Origin: Epiperipatus broadwayi
Taxonomy: Eukaryota; Onychophora; Udeonychophora; Euonychophora; Peripatidae
DNA: 64,000 bases
Direction of reading: 5' to 3'
Assembly (NCBI GenBank): GCA_028023455.1
Contig: JAQFVV010012416.1
Span: forward strand, 6,057,594 to 6,121,593
Program-made: the position numbers and the translations under genes
Notes under the pieces: model-generated
What the model was told of the DNA's origin: nothing
Database searches by the model: none
The model's input: only the letters and a program-made list of their open reading frames with translations
In this document: piece after piece, positions 22,409 through 34,942 of the stretch
Layout: each line of letters starts with the position of its first letter
Numbering within the stretch: position 1 is the first letter of the stretch

Positions 22409-25170
22409 CAATATACAAAAGTTAGATGTTAAGAAAACTTAATAAATTATACAACATTTTTATCATAGTATAACGATGAAATGAAGGCAATTTCCAATAC
22501 TGTGATTGGAAGTCGCATCATTTTAATTTATATATATTAAGAAAAATTGTTTATGCTTTTCATAGACAAGATTTTTTATATTTTTATGACAAAAAATTTC
22601 ATTATAGTTTTAAATAGGGAAAAATTAATCATGCTTTTTAAATTAGATATGTAGTGTAAAAATCAAATATATAAATTTTATATATTTTTATACCTATATT
22701 TATAATTTTGAATTATAATTATTATTTTTAAATGGTTGTGTTTAATGTTACCTTTGCTCTAGGCTGTTGGACTTGGAAATGGATTACTCTTAAATACTTA
22801 TTTCAATATAAAAGCTAAATTGAATGGATACCATAATGAACAAACTTCTAGGGCCAATTACATTAATTGTCACAGATCTCATAGAATATCTGCAGCATAG
22901 TTTGAAATAATTTAAAGTATATATATCATTTCTATATAAATTTTAATAAATAAAAAAAATATCATATATAACAACTCTATAATTGTACATTGTAACATTG
23001 TAAATAGTGGCCAACTCTTGTCAAGTCATGTATTACAAGAAAAATTAATAGTGGGGACAACTTAAACAGGATCTTAGCTCTACTCAGGATAAAAGAGATT
23101 AATAATAATTTATACTTAATAGATGAAATAAAAAAAATGAATAAGTATATATTCAGAATTAAATCATTTTTTATCTGGATTAATCATTTTATTTTTATTT
23201 AGGTGGAAAGAAATTAGAATTATTTCTTCTCTGTTTTTTTTTTTTTTTTTCAGAATAGCAATTACTAATTTATTAAAAGAGTAACATTCATTAAATGATA
23301 ATATGACAAATTTCAGAAATGTTAAAATAATAAGAATATGAATAATCAATGTTTGTTAAAAATAGTTGTAAAAGAGAAAAAAAAGTATTAAAAAATTTTT
23401 TTTTCTCTCTCTTTTCAGTAATTTTATTTATCCATTAGTTTATAACTTTAAAAAAAAAGAAGAAGACAAATGAGATAATACAATACAAAATATACAAATT
23501 ATGTAAGGAAGTAAATCTTTAAATAATGTTCATCAATTTTTAAAAAAGAAGAAAAATTAAGTTATTAACATTTTTTTTTTTAAGAATGCTGTTTTTAATT
23601 AATTGAAGTTGATTATTTTATTTTCTCTCTATCTTTAAAGAAATAAAAACTGTTTTGCAAAATTAAAGGATTATATTATTTTTAGTAATTAAGGAGAAAA
23701 AATAATTATAGAAGAATTTTTCAATAATTAGGGTATAAATGGAATGTTTAATTTAGAAAAAATGAAAATAATATTTTTGTAAAAAGAGAATCAATTAATC
23801 CAGGCTAAATGTTGTTATGTATGAGGTAGTCTGTGATTGAATGGAATAACTAGACTTTCAAAAAAATAAGAGGTGGTGAAGGCAGTAGACTTAGGGTATC
23901 TAGTCAGTAGCAAAAATTATTAATCCAGCTGTTCAAAAAAGAAAAGCAGTAGCAACTCAGCTCTTGAGAGAAGAATGGTGAGAAATTTTGTAATCTAAAA
24001 TTAGACTGACCTTCTAATTTTCAAAAATGAGTTTTGAAAAGCATTAACTAAAAGCTGAGTATCATCAACCTAATCATATAAGCTACTTCACTAAAAACAA
24101 ATGTAGGAGGAATACCCCTGGAAAAAATTTGCAACAAGCTTTGTATATCCATCCAAAATCATGACCCTCTCAGAATCTAAAAATCTGTGCTAATCTAAAA
24201 AAATTTATATTGTAAAATGGTTAAATTTAACTTGTTATCCCACCTTGGAATTTAATATTATAATTATAAACTGAACATTTGAAGCTATAAAAAAGTTAAT
24301 GGAGGAACTTTTAATGGAAGTAATGGATAAATCAACTTGTGTTAATCTATCCTGGAAATTATTATTATAATATTAAACTGAACATTTGAAGAAACAAAAA
24401 GGAAAAGATGATCGAAAAAGAAACAGAAAATTATAACTACAAAAAAAAACTGAAAGAATGAAATCCATGGTAATAAGATATTGTAGTGTAAACATCTATA
24501 TTTACAAATATTTTTTAATATATAAAAATAATTGATAGCAATGAATAATTTTTATTTAAGGTTTTGTTGAAACTCTTTTTAATTTTTATTTTTCCCTCCC
24601 AAAGTATAAGAGAGAATGGGATCTTTCCATTTTCAAACAAAATGAGGGAAAAGGTTTTAGCTAATCTTAAATTTTCTCTTTCATTGTGAAATGCTGTTGT
24701 CAGATTTAATTATTGTAATATGAAAATAATTCATTTAAAGCAAATGATAATTTAGTAATAGGAATCAACAGGAAATGATTTTGTTTTATTAAAGAATATT
24801 TCTTAAATAGAATGTAAGTTAGATTTGAAATTGATATATTATCATACTTTTCTGAATTTTATTCATTATTAGTTAATTTTATTAAATAATTGCTAAAATA
24901 TATTAGTTTCTGGAATTATTTTTTGTGTGTTGATACCTTTATTTCTCCAGCTATTTGTTTTGTGAATTGTGAGTATGTGTGACTTGATTTAATCATAGCA
25001 TTGTGCTTTAAGGGATTTTTAAATCCCAGTAAAACTATTTATGATAAAATGGATTAAAATTATGCATTTGTATTTTCTCTTCTTCACTATCATAGTCTCT
25101 AGGTTCCTTGTGATCCTAAGTGAGTTTGTGAGCAAAAACAATTAATGTATTTAGATGTTGGGGTATATGT
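22409..25170. other. Long AT-rich stretch, no gene seen
   Basis: It contains the block 22727-22830 shared with 8060-8160, and otherwise A/T runs. The parts 23820-24200 and 24950-25150 are somewhat more complex but have no convincing open frame or splice pair. Confidence 0.5.
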
Positions 25171-25283
25171 TTGTGCAGAGAAAAACTTTCCATACATTAG
25201 TATCACTCAATGAAGCCAGAGTAATCAGTGGATGCAGGAAGATTTGTGCATAAAATCCCTGTCTAGTGCTTACTTATCCAATA

Positions 25284-25325
25284 TCCCCAGACTCATTTCT
25301 AGCTTGTGGTTTTCATCAGTGAGGA
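25284..25325 (-). ncRNA. Hammerhead-like motif (family 1)
   Basis: CUGAUGA, GAA, C17 and stem I are kept, but the palindromic stem III is broken (AUGAGU on the minus strand instead of ACUAGU). Confidence 0.3.
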
Positions 25326-25726
25326 TCTTGGATCTGAGAGCATTCACATAGATCTTAGGATCTAATGCAACCCTCCAGCAGCCACCTTTTGCCTTATTAG
25401 CTAACTATAAAGTTTTGAATTTAAATTGAAAACACAATAATGTTTTCAATGCAAGCTCCTACATATCATATAGATTCTGAACTCAGTTCAGCCTTCATAC
25501 TTTTTGGTGTCTTCAGTTTTTTAATAATCACATTCGCTATAATCCTATTGGGCAGGATTGGTATTAAACCACTAAACATCACATGATCACTCATTCTTTA
25601 TTTTTACACAAGCTAATAGAGGCAAAACTTTCCATACTATAACACCACTCAGCACATGCCAGAGTAATCAATGGATGCAGGAAAGTTTGTGAATAAAATC
25701 CCTATCTAATGCCTACTCAGACAATA

Positions 25727-25768
25727 TCTCCAGACTAGTTTCTAGCTTGTGGTTTTCATCAGTGAGAA
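25727..25768 (-). ncRNA. Hammerhead-like motif (family 1)
   Basis: CUGAUGA at 25756-25762, GAA at 25740-25742, ACUAGU at 25734-25739 and C at 25733. Stem II and stem I each have a mismatch. Confidence 0.35.
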
Positions 25769-25973
25769 GCCTTGGATCTGAGAGCACTACACCTAGATCT
25801 ATGATGCTAAACTGAATTTGGATTTATGTGACTATACAAGCTAATGAGCTTGAATTGAAAACGTGTTTTCATTTTGGACTCAAAACTTTATAATTAGCTA
25901 ATAAGATAAAAAGTGACTGCCAGAGGCTGCATTAGATCCTAAGTTCTATGTGCAGTGCTCTCATATCTAAGGC

Positions 25974-26015
25974 TTTTCACTAGTGAAAGCTAAAAGCTAG
26001 AAACTAGTCTGGGGA
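25974..26015 (+). ncRNA. Hammerhead-like motif with mutated core (family 1)
   Basis: The core reads CUAGUGA instead of CUGAUGA. Stem II (AGCU/AGCU), GAA, ACUAGU and C17 are intact. Expected to be inactive. Confidence 0.25.
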
Positions 26016-26267
26016 TATTGGGTGAGCAGGTCCTAGATAGGGGTTTTATGGACAAACCTTCCTGCAGCCATTGATTACTCAGATTTGTACTGAATGTTTG
26101 CTAGTGTATGGAGAGTTCTTTGCGAAAATAGCTTATGTAAAAATAAAGAAAGACCATCATGTGATGTTTAGGAGTACATGTTTATGTTTATGTTTGAACA
26201 TCGAGGTAATTCTCTAAATGATGCAAAGATTAAGTTCACCTTTAGAGTCCATTTATTGGACTTTATT

Positions 26268-28135
26268 GCACAAGTTGACTAATAAAATTTCTACTGAGTC
26301 TAGAGAACTTATGAAGAAAAGAAGGAATATGAAGATATGCAAGAATGATGCATTAAAAAGAATTGAATATCTCGAATTTTGTAAAATGGTGTGGAAAAGA
26401 GTTGAAAATGATATAAGAAAGTATAACTGTGAACTAGCAAGAAAAGCTGTAGAAGAAAATAAAAGTCTTAAGAATGTAAAACAACATTTTGGTATTGGTA
26501 GGAAGTTTATATCTGCAATAAGGAAAAAAGATGGAATTATTACTAAAAAGAGGGATGACATTATGAAATTGGTAGAAGATTTTTATCAAGAATTATATAG
26601 TAATAAAGAACAAGTACCTCCTATATCTATTACATCTTCCGAATTGCCCAGAATTTTAAATGAAGAAGTGAGAAATGCAATTAAATGTATGAAAAAAGGA
26701 AAGGCTCCAGGTAATGATGGAATTATAATTGATATATTAAAAGAAGCAGGTGAAGAAACAGAAAAAATATTAGCAAAGTTATATACCAAATGTCTAAATG
26801 ATAAAGATGTACCGGATGATTGGAAGAATGCAGTAATAATATTAATATTTTAAAAAGGTGATAAAGAAGATATTAGAAATTACAGACCTATCAGCCTTTT
26901 ATCAGTTTTATATAAAATTTTTACCAAGATAATTACAACTCGTCTACAGAGAACCTTGGATTTTCACCAACCAAGAGAACAAGCTGGATTTAAAAGTGGT
27001 TTTAGTACAGTAGATCATATTCAAGTATTGAGAGAAGTTATAGAAAGGACAAATGAATATGAGTTGTCATTATGTTTTGGATTTGTAGATTATGAAAAGG
27101 CATTTGATTCTATAAACATTTCTTCAGTGATTAAAGCATTGGATCATCAAGGTATAGATCCAGGATATTGTCATATTTTAAAGAATATTTATAAAAATGC
27201 AACAGCAACAATTAGATTACATAATGATACTGGAAAAGTCAACATTGAGAAAGGTGTAAGACAAGGTGACTCCATATCTCCAAAACTTTTTACAGCAGTG
27301 CTGCAAGAAGTATTTTGTGGATTAAAATGGGAAACTAAAGGAGTGAAAGTAAATGGAGATTATTTAAGTCATTTAGATTTCGCAGATGATGTAGTTGTTT
27401 TTGCAAATAATGCTTCCGAGCTGCAGGAAATGTTGCAGGAGTTATCAGATGAAAGTAGGACTAAAGATAAATGTTAAAAAGACTAAAGTAATGTTTAATC
27501 GATTTGCTCAAAATATGAAAATAAAGATTGATTATGATGAATTAGAAGAAGTTAAGAGTTACAAATACCTTGGTCAGATTATTAATACAGATGGAAACAT
27601 AATAGAGGAAATTAATCATAGAATTAAACTTGGTTGGAGTGCTTTTGGTAGAAATAACTTGATATTAAAAGGAAATATGCCTATGTGTTTGAAAAGAAAG
27701 GTTTTTAACAAATGTGTTTTACCAGTTCTTACTTATGGATCTGAGACTTGGACACTTAATAAAAGATCAATACAGAGATTTCAGACCACTCAAAGAAGTA
27801 TGGAGAGATGTATGTTGGGAGTAACAAGAAGAGATCGAAAACGCAATGTATGGGTAAGAGAACAAACAGGTGTTACTGACCTCATTGAAAAAATTAAAAG
27901 ATTGAAGTGGAGTTGGGCTGGACATATTGCTAGAAGAGATGATAATAGATGGACAATTGAAATTTTAAACTGGATTCCAAGAGATTGTAAAAGACCCAGA
28001 AGGAGACCACATGTAAGATGGATGGATGAAATAAGAAAATGTGTAGGGGTGATGTGGAGAAGAGAAGCTAAAGATCAGAGAAGATGGATTAAACTTGGAG
28101 AGACCTTCATCCTGCAGTGGATTGATAATGGTTGA
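26268..28135 (+). pseudogene. Reverse transcriptase of LINE copy A
   Basis: Motifs in order: KAPGNDGI near 26700, the NYRPISLL block near 26878, QAGFKSGFSTVDHI at about 26980, FVDYEKAFDSI at about 27085, GVRQGDSISPKLF at 27254, and catalytic FADD at 27379-27390. The thumb/C-terminal part follows, with YGSETW, a WAGHIARRDDNRW region and a final basic segment. Only two lesions are seen. TAA at 26851 replaces the AAA found in copy B (IFKKGDK). An 8-bp loss near 27459 between two GAAAGTAG-like direct repeats shifts the frame, with the rest continuing in frame 2 to 28135. The endonuclease is absent by truncation. Confidence 0.8.
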
Positions 28136-28160
28136 TAATGATGATGATGATGATTGCACA
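26268..28160 (+). mobile_element. RTE-like LINE copy A, 5'-truncated
   Basis: Comparison with copy B shows homology starting at about 26268, between the endonuclease and reverse-transcriptase parts. It continues to the 3' end, which finishes in a short (TGA)n tail at 28130-28154. The tail type and protein motifs fit RTE-type non-LTR retrotransposons, although the exact clade needs a tree. It is the best preserved coding copy in the window. Confidence 0.85.
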
Positions 28161-28788
28161 AGTTTGAAATTAATTTATAGATGGTCAGTACATTCATGGT
28201 ACTATGTCCAGAACATTGATAATGATCAGCATGGATCAGAGCTCCAGCATTCAGATGAACGTTTAATGGTAGTTTGGTATGGCCTAAGTTTGGCATTGAC
28301 TACAAATTAACCTACATTTTAATATTGAACCTCTTTTAGATCTAGTCACAAGAGATAACCGATGATTATTCTTGTTTAATACTACATGCTCCTTTTGATG
28401 ACTATTCGGTTTTATAAAATGACAATGACTCAATGGAATGATGATGATTACCATCTTTCCATGAATATCCCATATCCATACTGTTATATATATATTAATA
28501 ATTTTACATTAAAAGCCTTTTTTGGCACATGATTTCTGTTTTCATTTATTTTAACATTAATCAATTACTGCAGACAGAATGCTATCTAGTGTTCTATAAT
28601 GGAAGTAAAATAATATCAATAATAAAATATATAAATAAAAGATAATAAAATTACGATACAGAGATTCAATAAAAGTTGAAAGAATTGACTATGTAATATA
28701 ACAATATTTGGAATATTATTCTTATATCTCCTCCTTTACTTTTTTTGCATTTCTCTTCATATATTCATATATATTAAAATTTTCTTAT
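28161..28788. other. AT-rich non-coding stretch
   Basis: Nothing supportable. The inverted pair 28773-28800 and 29158-29185 (ATTAAAATTTTCTTATCATC) encloses the next family-1 element, so that element probably landed in an older foldback. Confidence 0.5.
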
Positions 28789-29106
28789 CATCTCATATAC
28801 AAACCACCAAACATCATATGATCATCATTTCTTATGCTTGCTCATAACTATTATTAAAACAGGCAAAACTCTACATATAGTAGTGCCACTCAGTGCAAGC
28901 CAGAGTAATCAATGGATGCCAGAAGGCTTGTGCATAAAATCCTTATCTAGTGCAGACCAGAAGCCAGAAACTAATCTGAGAATATTGGATGAGTAGGCAC
29001 TAGATAGGGATTTTATGCACAAGCCTTCTGGCATCCATTGATTACTCTGGCTTGCACTGAGTGGCACTACTGTATGGAGAGTTTTGCCTGTTTTCATCTC
29101 GTATAC
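28789..29106. mobile_element. Family-1 element with 12-bp target duplication
   Basis: Element 28801-29094 runs from AAACCACCAAACATCA to GAGTTTTGCCTGTTTT. It is flanked by CATCTCATATAC (28789-28800) and CATCTCGTATAC (29095-29106), an 11/12 match. It is a foldback version; the ribozyme core is deleted at the palindrome centre. It confirms the termini seen at 6240-6469. Confidence 0.75.
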
Positions 29107-29699
29107 ATTTTAATGCAAAATAAAGAAGGAATTATATAAAAAAAGGTTGCATTAAAGTGTATATGAGATGATAAGAAAATTTTAATACAGGGCATAAATA
29201 AAAACAAACCATATACATCTTTATATATACTATCTTATTATATAATTTCCTAATCATTTTTAATTGACTAGTTATTAACTAAATTTCTTGAGGTTTTATA
29301 AATATTCATATAATTATTTAAGTTATAGTTATTATGTTTCATATATTTGTCTTCTTTTTGGATCTTTTATATAATTTGCAGGTTTAATATTTTCTGTAAC
29401 ATCTATTTTATGTCCATAAGTTAAGTAGTGAATGTAAAAACCAGATTTAACATTTTGCCTATTATGTATATAATGTTCTTTAATTCTTATTTCTGTTTTT
29501 CTGTATGACCATAGAAAATCATATGGTAATGATCAGAATTAATTTTATGTACGATTTCTTTTTTGTAATTTATATCATCTCTTAATTTATAATTATCTAT
29601 TAATTTTTCAAAACTTTTATTATTGACCATTCAATATTTATGTTTATCAGTGCAGCTTTTGTCTTTTATTAATATATTATAAAGTTTGAGATAATATGA

Positions 29700-29900
29700 A
29701 AAGTTGATAGTTTCTTGGTGGTGCTGCAGCGTCACCTAGTGGCCACAGTATGCATAACTAAAAACTACTGAAAAGGCTAATCCATTTTTTTATTTGAACT
29801 ATTATTACTATTATTATTATAATCATTTTGCATAAAAATATTATTTAATGTAGATTTTTTTATAATTAAAAAGTATATTTTCAATAATTTTAGCACTATA
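29700..29900. other. Unassigned insert between the RT and GIY-YIG remnants
   Basis: Contains the locally GC-rich piece GTCACCTAGTGGCC at about 29730 and a TTATTA microsatellite near 29805-29820. Possibly an inserted short repeat in the Penelope-like remnant. Confidence 0.3.
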
Positions 29901-30170
29901 TTCATAATCTTTATATAATTTAATAAATTCTTTTATAAATCATCTACATTTCTAATTGTATTATATTTATCATTTTTATATTTTAAATTTTAATGACCAC
30001 CATTTTTTGAACCCAAGCTTATTGTGAATTTATAGGAATATATATTTTTTAATTTATCTTCTTTAATAAAATGTTTTAATATAATTTTGTTATCATTATC
30101 TACTTAACTTTTTATATCTAAATATTTAATTTTATCTTCAAATGCTATTTTTGTAAATCTAATGCTTGAA

Positions 30171-30330
30171 TATCCTAGCACCTCACTGAGGAAGCCAGTA
30201 GCAGAAACCGGTCTGCCATTGGGAATATTCTGCAGAACTTGTTAAGAGCTTATTTGTGAGCTCTATATATAACATTTGTAATACAAGCTTATTAAATTAG
30301 GTTATGTGACGTATGACTTGATTTCTTTGT
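30171..30330 (+). repeat. Family-3 repeat inserted in the Penelope-like RT
   Basis: About 150 bp interrupt the RT frame. The same sequence, without the ribozyme part, recurs in the opposite orientation at 54165-54310 (shared AAATGTTATATATAGAG). It carries a hammerhead-like motif at 30182-30216. Confidence 0.6.
30182..30216 (+). ncRNA. Hammerhead-like motif (family 3)
   Basis: CUGAGGA at 30186-30192 is allowed, because core position 7 is variable. Stem II is GC/GC with loop CAGUA and closing A-A, GAA is at 30204-30206, palindromic stem III ACCGGU at 30207-30212 and C17 at 30213. Stem I pairs well for only two bases, so function is uncertain. The layout equals that of family 1. Confidence 0.4.
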
Positions 30331-30639
30331 AATTTAATATTAATTATATTATTATTAAAAACATTATAAATATCATTTATACTTCTTTTGTTGCCAATAA
30401 TTAAAATATCATCAACACATCTAGAATAATGAATTATTTCTCAACTATTTTTTTTAATTATAATATTTTCTAACATATATGCTTGTGTAAGATGAGATTC
30501 TATATCTACAAGGGATGAATATGCTAGATTGTTTTCATATAAGCAAATGGATCAGCATAGTTGCATAATGACATCCTTCTAATTTTGCTTGTGGGTTGGA
30601 TGTTTGGTAGTAAAAAAAATAAGATTGGGCAAAAATGAT

Positions 30640-30915
30640 AATTGGTGGAGGAATCATGAACAATCGTTAAATATATCTCTGATACCATAATTACAAATGA
30701 GACTAGGAAAGTTACTGGAGGATTACAATATGAAATGAAACAAGGGAATGTGATTTAATGCAAAAAGACAGAGACTGATAACAGGGTAGTATCTAACTTT
30801 AAAATAAATGGTAGAAATGTATAAGCCATTAATAATTTGGGCCTTTACAGATTATTTGTCAATAAAGGATTCAGCACTCAAAAGGTTTATCATTGTCTAT
30901 CTCCATCATAATTTT
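30640..30915 (+). pseudogene. Degenerate reverse-transcriptase fragment, other LINE clade
   Basis: Pieces read TRKVTGGLQYEMKQGNVI, then KINGRNV, and in a shifted frame NNLWAFTDYLSIKDSALKRF. They resemble the 'G-x-x-QGD', 'ING' and 'AFADD' sequence of a LINE reverse transcriptase that is not the RTE-like family seen elsewhere here. It has stops and shifts throughout, and the evidence is weak. Confidence 0.25.
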
Positions 30916-30920
30916 TTGAA

Positions 30921-32190
30921 TAATAAATTATTACCATAAGTTTTATTTTTTTTATGTTGATCATTGGTCTCATCTTTTGATTCTGTGCTTTATTTTTCCA
31001 ACTACATATTTCCAATCTGAACTGTTTTTACAATAGCAAAGTGGAATATTCAATGGTAAATGTTCAAATGGAAAAACTTTTGACCTACACAATCTATGAC
31101 CTTAAACTTTTGGGAGATCTTTTAACTATTAAAAAATATATATTCTTTTTTTTAATTTTTGGCACTGGATAATGAATGTTCTATTTCTAGATATAGTGAT
31201 GAAGATTCTAAAGAATCCCAATGAGAGAAGTATTATATAACTTTATTTCACAAGGATCTAATGGGCTAATGCTTTTCTAACCCATTGTAAATCTTCAGAT
31301 TAACGCTATGTTCACAATCTGGAGTTTAAAGTTGAGGCTGGGTAAAATGTTGAAATATTTTTATGTAGATCGACCATAATCATCTCAATAAGTCATCTAG
31401 TTATGATCAATATAAGTTTATTACAGTTAGATAATAAAAATTAGATTAATCTTGAGTGGTTAAATGATCATTATCTATAAAAACAATATGTCATAGGTTT
31501 CATTACTATGACTGTGGAACTATACTCATGAGAGTGCGTGATTTATAACTCTTATTGGTTTATTGTTAATGGTTTCTCCAATTTTCATAATACAAGATAT
31601 TTTCTGTAATATCAATCTATTCAAGCAAGGGTAATTCATTAATAGACAAAGTGGTTTGATATGATGGAAATAATAAAAAGTGAATTCAAACTCAACTCTA
31701 TTACTAAGGCTGTAGCTAAAATAATATTTAAAAGAAGATGAATTTATAACAAAAAAGAAAATAACATTTACCTGGATGATAGATAATATCTCTGAAAACA
31801 ATTAATTAAAAATTTAAGTTGGGACAATACAAAATTGTCATGGAAAATGAAGTCTTGTCTTAGCCCAGTGTATAAAGTAGAAGAGTTTGCAATGTGTTGG
31901 TTGTTTATAAACGATGATGATCACCATTTTTAAGCATTATAAGGTCATTTCAGATTGAAGATTGGTACAAGTTTAATCCAGTTTATGTTTGGCTTGGCTC
32001 TACTTTAGGTTTTTGATTCTATCAATAATGTTTTGGAATGCATGTTTGTTCTCTCAGATACGAATTTTGCATGCAATCCTTTCTAGTTAATTTCCAATAG
32101 GACAATCATCATCATTATTTCTAACCATTACCAATCCATTGTAAAATGAAAATTTCAACATATTTAATCCAGCCTCTCTTCGTCACATAA
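30921..32190. other. Non-coding stretch
   Basis: No gene or repeat supported. The minus open frame at 31526-31801 has no recognisable motif. Confidence 0.5.
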
Positions 32191-32194
32191 TACC

Positions 32195-33075
32195 AATCAT
32201 CGTCATCAACCATTATCAATCCACTGTAGGATGAAGGTCTCTCCAAGTTCAATCCATCTTCTCCGAGCTTTAGCTTCTTTTCTCCACATCACCCCTGCAC
32301 ACTTTCTTATTTCATCCATTTATCTCACATGTGGTCTCTTTCTGGGTCTTTTACGATCTCTTGGAATCCAGTTTAAGATTTCAATTGTCCATCTATTATC
32401 ATCTCTTCTAGCAATATGTCCAGCCCAATTCCACTTCTGTCTTTTAATTTTGTCAATGAGGTCAGTAACACTGATAAGCTTCCTTATTTCATCCATCCAT
32501 ATCATATATGATCTCTTTCCAGATCTTTTCAATCTCGTGGAATCCAGTTAAAGATTTCAACTGTCAATCAATTATCATCTCACTAGCAATATGTCCAGCC
32601 CAATTCCATTTCAGTCTTAATTCTTTCAATTATGTCAATAACATCTATTTTGTTTTGTAACTCATATATTTTATTTTTGATTCTTTCTTACTATTCCTAA
32701 CATACATCTTTTCAGACTTCTCTGAGTAGTCTGAAAACTATATACTAAGTATAATCTTCTGTTAAATGCCCAAGTAAGAATCAATAAAACACATTTATTA
32801 AAAACCTTCTTTTTCAAACATAGTGGCATATTTCTTTTTAATATTAAATTATTTACACCAGAAGCATTCATCCACGTTTAATCTATGATTAATTCATCCA
32901 TTATGTTTCCTTCTGTATAAATAATCTGACATAGGTAGTTGTAGTTGTTTAACGTTCTCTAATTCATAATTATCAATCTTCATTTTCTCCTTCTGAAAAA
33001 TTCCATTGAACATTACACTTTTTAACATTTATCTTTAGTTCAACTTTAAATTTTACTTTCATCTGATAACGCAGC
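32195..33075 (-). mobile_element. RTE-like LINE copy C, two 3' pieces in a row
   Basis: The minus strand carries the LINE C-terminal region. The stretch 32290-32460 (WAGHIARRDDNRW and RPRKRPHVR) is followed by a second, more diverged copy of the same stretch at about 32475-32650. The element then continues up to the KVNIK block at 33050. The 3' end near 32195-32222 has the CCATTATCAATCC tail region. It is heavily mutated. Confidence 0.75.
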
Positions 33076-34942
33076 AGATGGATTTTAAACATTTTGGCAT
33101 AAAATTATGTACACAAACATATAACTTCAAAGCGTAACTATATATGCATAACGGTTGTAAAAAAAAAAAAAAAAAATCTTTTTTTTCTTTCAAATTATCA
33201 CATAATCAAAAAAATTGAGAAGCAAAGATTCATCTTCTTCTTTAAGAGAAATAAAACACCAGCATATTGTTTTCTAAGTTTGTAATTTTAAACCTAATAA
33301 TATTGTTATACAGTTTTAATAGTTTCAAATTAAAACGTATAATCAGGCCATTCTAACGCATGCAAATGGCAAAAGCTAATATAAAGTCAATCCACGTGGT
33401 CAGAATGGTAAAAGAAGTACAATTAATTTTAAAGGTTTACTACTTTCGTTACAATAATATAAATCTATTGTTTGCATACAGATCAATCTTTTCTTCTTTT
33501 TTTTAAACTTAAATTACACCAACCATTAATTATGTCAAAATTAATTATTTCATTAAGATTCGAAGGATTGAAATAAATGAAAGGGTTCGGTCCCATTAAT
33601 GTTGGTAGGCGGGTTCTTTTTTAAAGAGAGAGAAACACAGCGAATTGAAATTCTTTTGATGGAGGTTATGCCTTTGGTTAGAGTTTATTGTTTTTACAAA
33701 TTGAAAGGTGGAAGACTGTTTTAAGGTTTTTACAATCTTTTGCCGTTTACAGAAATTTTAAATAAAATAATTTTATAAAAGCATGCAGCAGTTCTAAATG
33801 GAGTAACTAACTTATGAATATACAACTAAAGCCACTTTGCTTATTTAAAGATGCACTGCTCCACCCAAATACACGACCACCTATCAATGTTTAGATTCAA
33901 TTATTCGTACTTTTTATTTTTATTTTTACTTAGAACAAATAAATTTCTAGGCGGCAAAACAAATAAAAATTTCAGGTATGTATAACTTACTACCTGTGTT
34001 ACAAAAGTTTGATTTGAGATATGAAAATTGCCAAAAGAAATATTGATTAATTTTAATAGCAATAATCAACTTTTTGTTTTGGAATAGATAACGTACAGAA
34101 TATCTAAAATGTAACATACGTACATAAATATATCTTTACGACATAAGATCCCGTTAAAGTTTATGACATTTTAGAAATTATATTACAAGTAGTAAACTTA
34201 CCAACAATAATCAAGAATTATCTTTTGGAGAATTCTACGGACTATTTACATTATTTGCGTTCAGGCAGAAATCGTACATACATACAATTATTCTTATTTA
34301 TGTACATGTGCAAACACGCATAGATATAGCTCCATGCACATTGCGTGATGTGTCTACATGTAAAATAAAGCACACACAATATAATCTCTTAGTTATGATT
34401 TGAATAAAGATTCCATTAGTATATTTTTAATTCATATATATACACACATCCACATGTACTCGTGCAGACGAAAATATTTGACATTTACAAATAATCACAT
34501 TTTAAATAATTTGAAAATATATTTTAAACAGTACTCATAATTTTAAAACAAAAGATTATACATACAACATATACATTTGTGTAAATTTTACTATTTATTC
34601 CATAAGAATAAATTGCAAGTATTTTCTTAAGACTAAGTTTTTACTCTAGAAATTTAAAAGCATTTTATTATTATCGTCCTCTTTCTTATTTAACATAAAC
34701 AGATTAGCAATTAATCGAACTGCAACTCGGATAATCAAAACTTCTTAGCTAAGTCCTACTATCATACTATTTCTCTCTTCTCTTTCCTCAATCTTTATTT
34801 TTAAATTCTAATTATAAAATTCGGTTTAGAATAACTGTAACATTAATCGGTTAAAGATAATGTATTTAGCGAATATAATAAGTAAAATTCTAAGTTTATA
34901 AAAAAATTAAAGTAGGGGAGAAGAAAAGGCGTCCTCACTTAC
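33076..34942. other. Putative first intron of the signal-peptide gene
   Basis: Unique-looking sequence, somewhat less AT-rich than elsewhere, with few recognisable repeats. It lies directly downstream (minus strand) of the exon at 34943. I find no convincing second exon within this stretch. Confidence 0.4.

Larger units (their letters stand above)
25178..26170. repeat. Family-1 composite: tandem minus units facing a plus unit
   Basis: Two minus-oriented units follow each other with hammerhead-like cores 443 bp apart (25284 and 25727). A plus-oriented unit (about 25830-26170) then closes a palindrome. The terminal sequence AAACCACTAAACATCACATG appears at the unit junction near 25566. Confidence 0.75.
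29336..30560 (-). pseudogene. Penelope-like element remnant (RT plus GIY-YIG)
   Basis: On minus from about 30535, the frame reads AYSSLVDIESHL, then HYSRCVDDILIIGN (the Y/C-VDD catalytic box of reverse transcriptase motif C). After an inserted repeat (30171-30330) it continues with AFEDKIKYLDI (the 'K-x-x-x-LDI' strand that follows RT in Penelope-like elements). At about 29510-29340 it reads TEIRIKEHYIHNRQN, then HYLTYGHKIDV and DPKRRQIYET, which fits the EH, 'GH' and C-terminal parts of a GIY-YIG endonuclease. Multiple stops and frameshifts make it inactive. The family assignment rests on motif order, not on a search. Confidence 0.55.
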
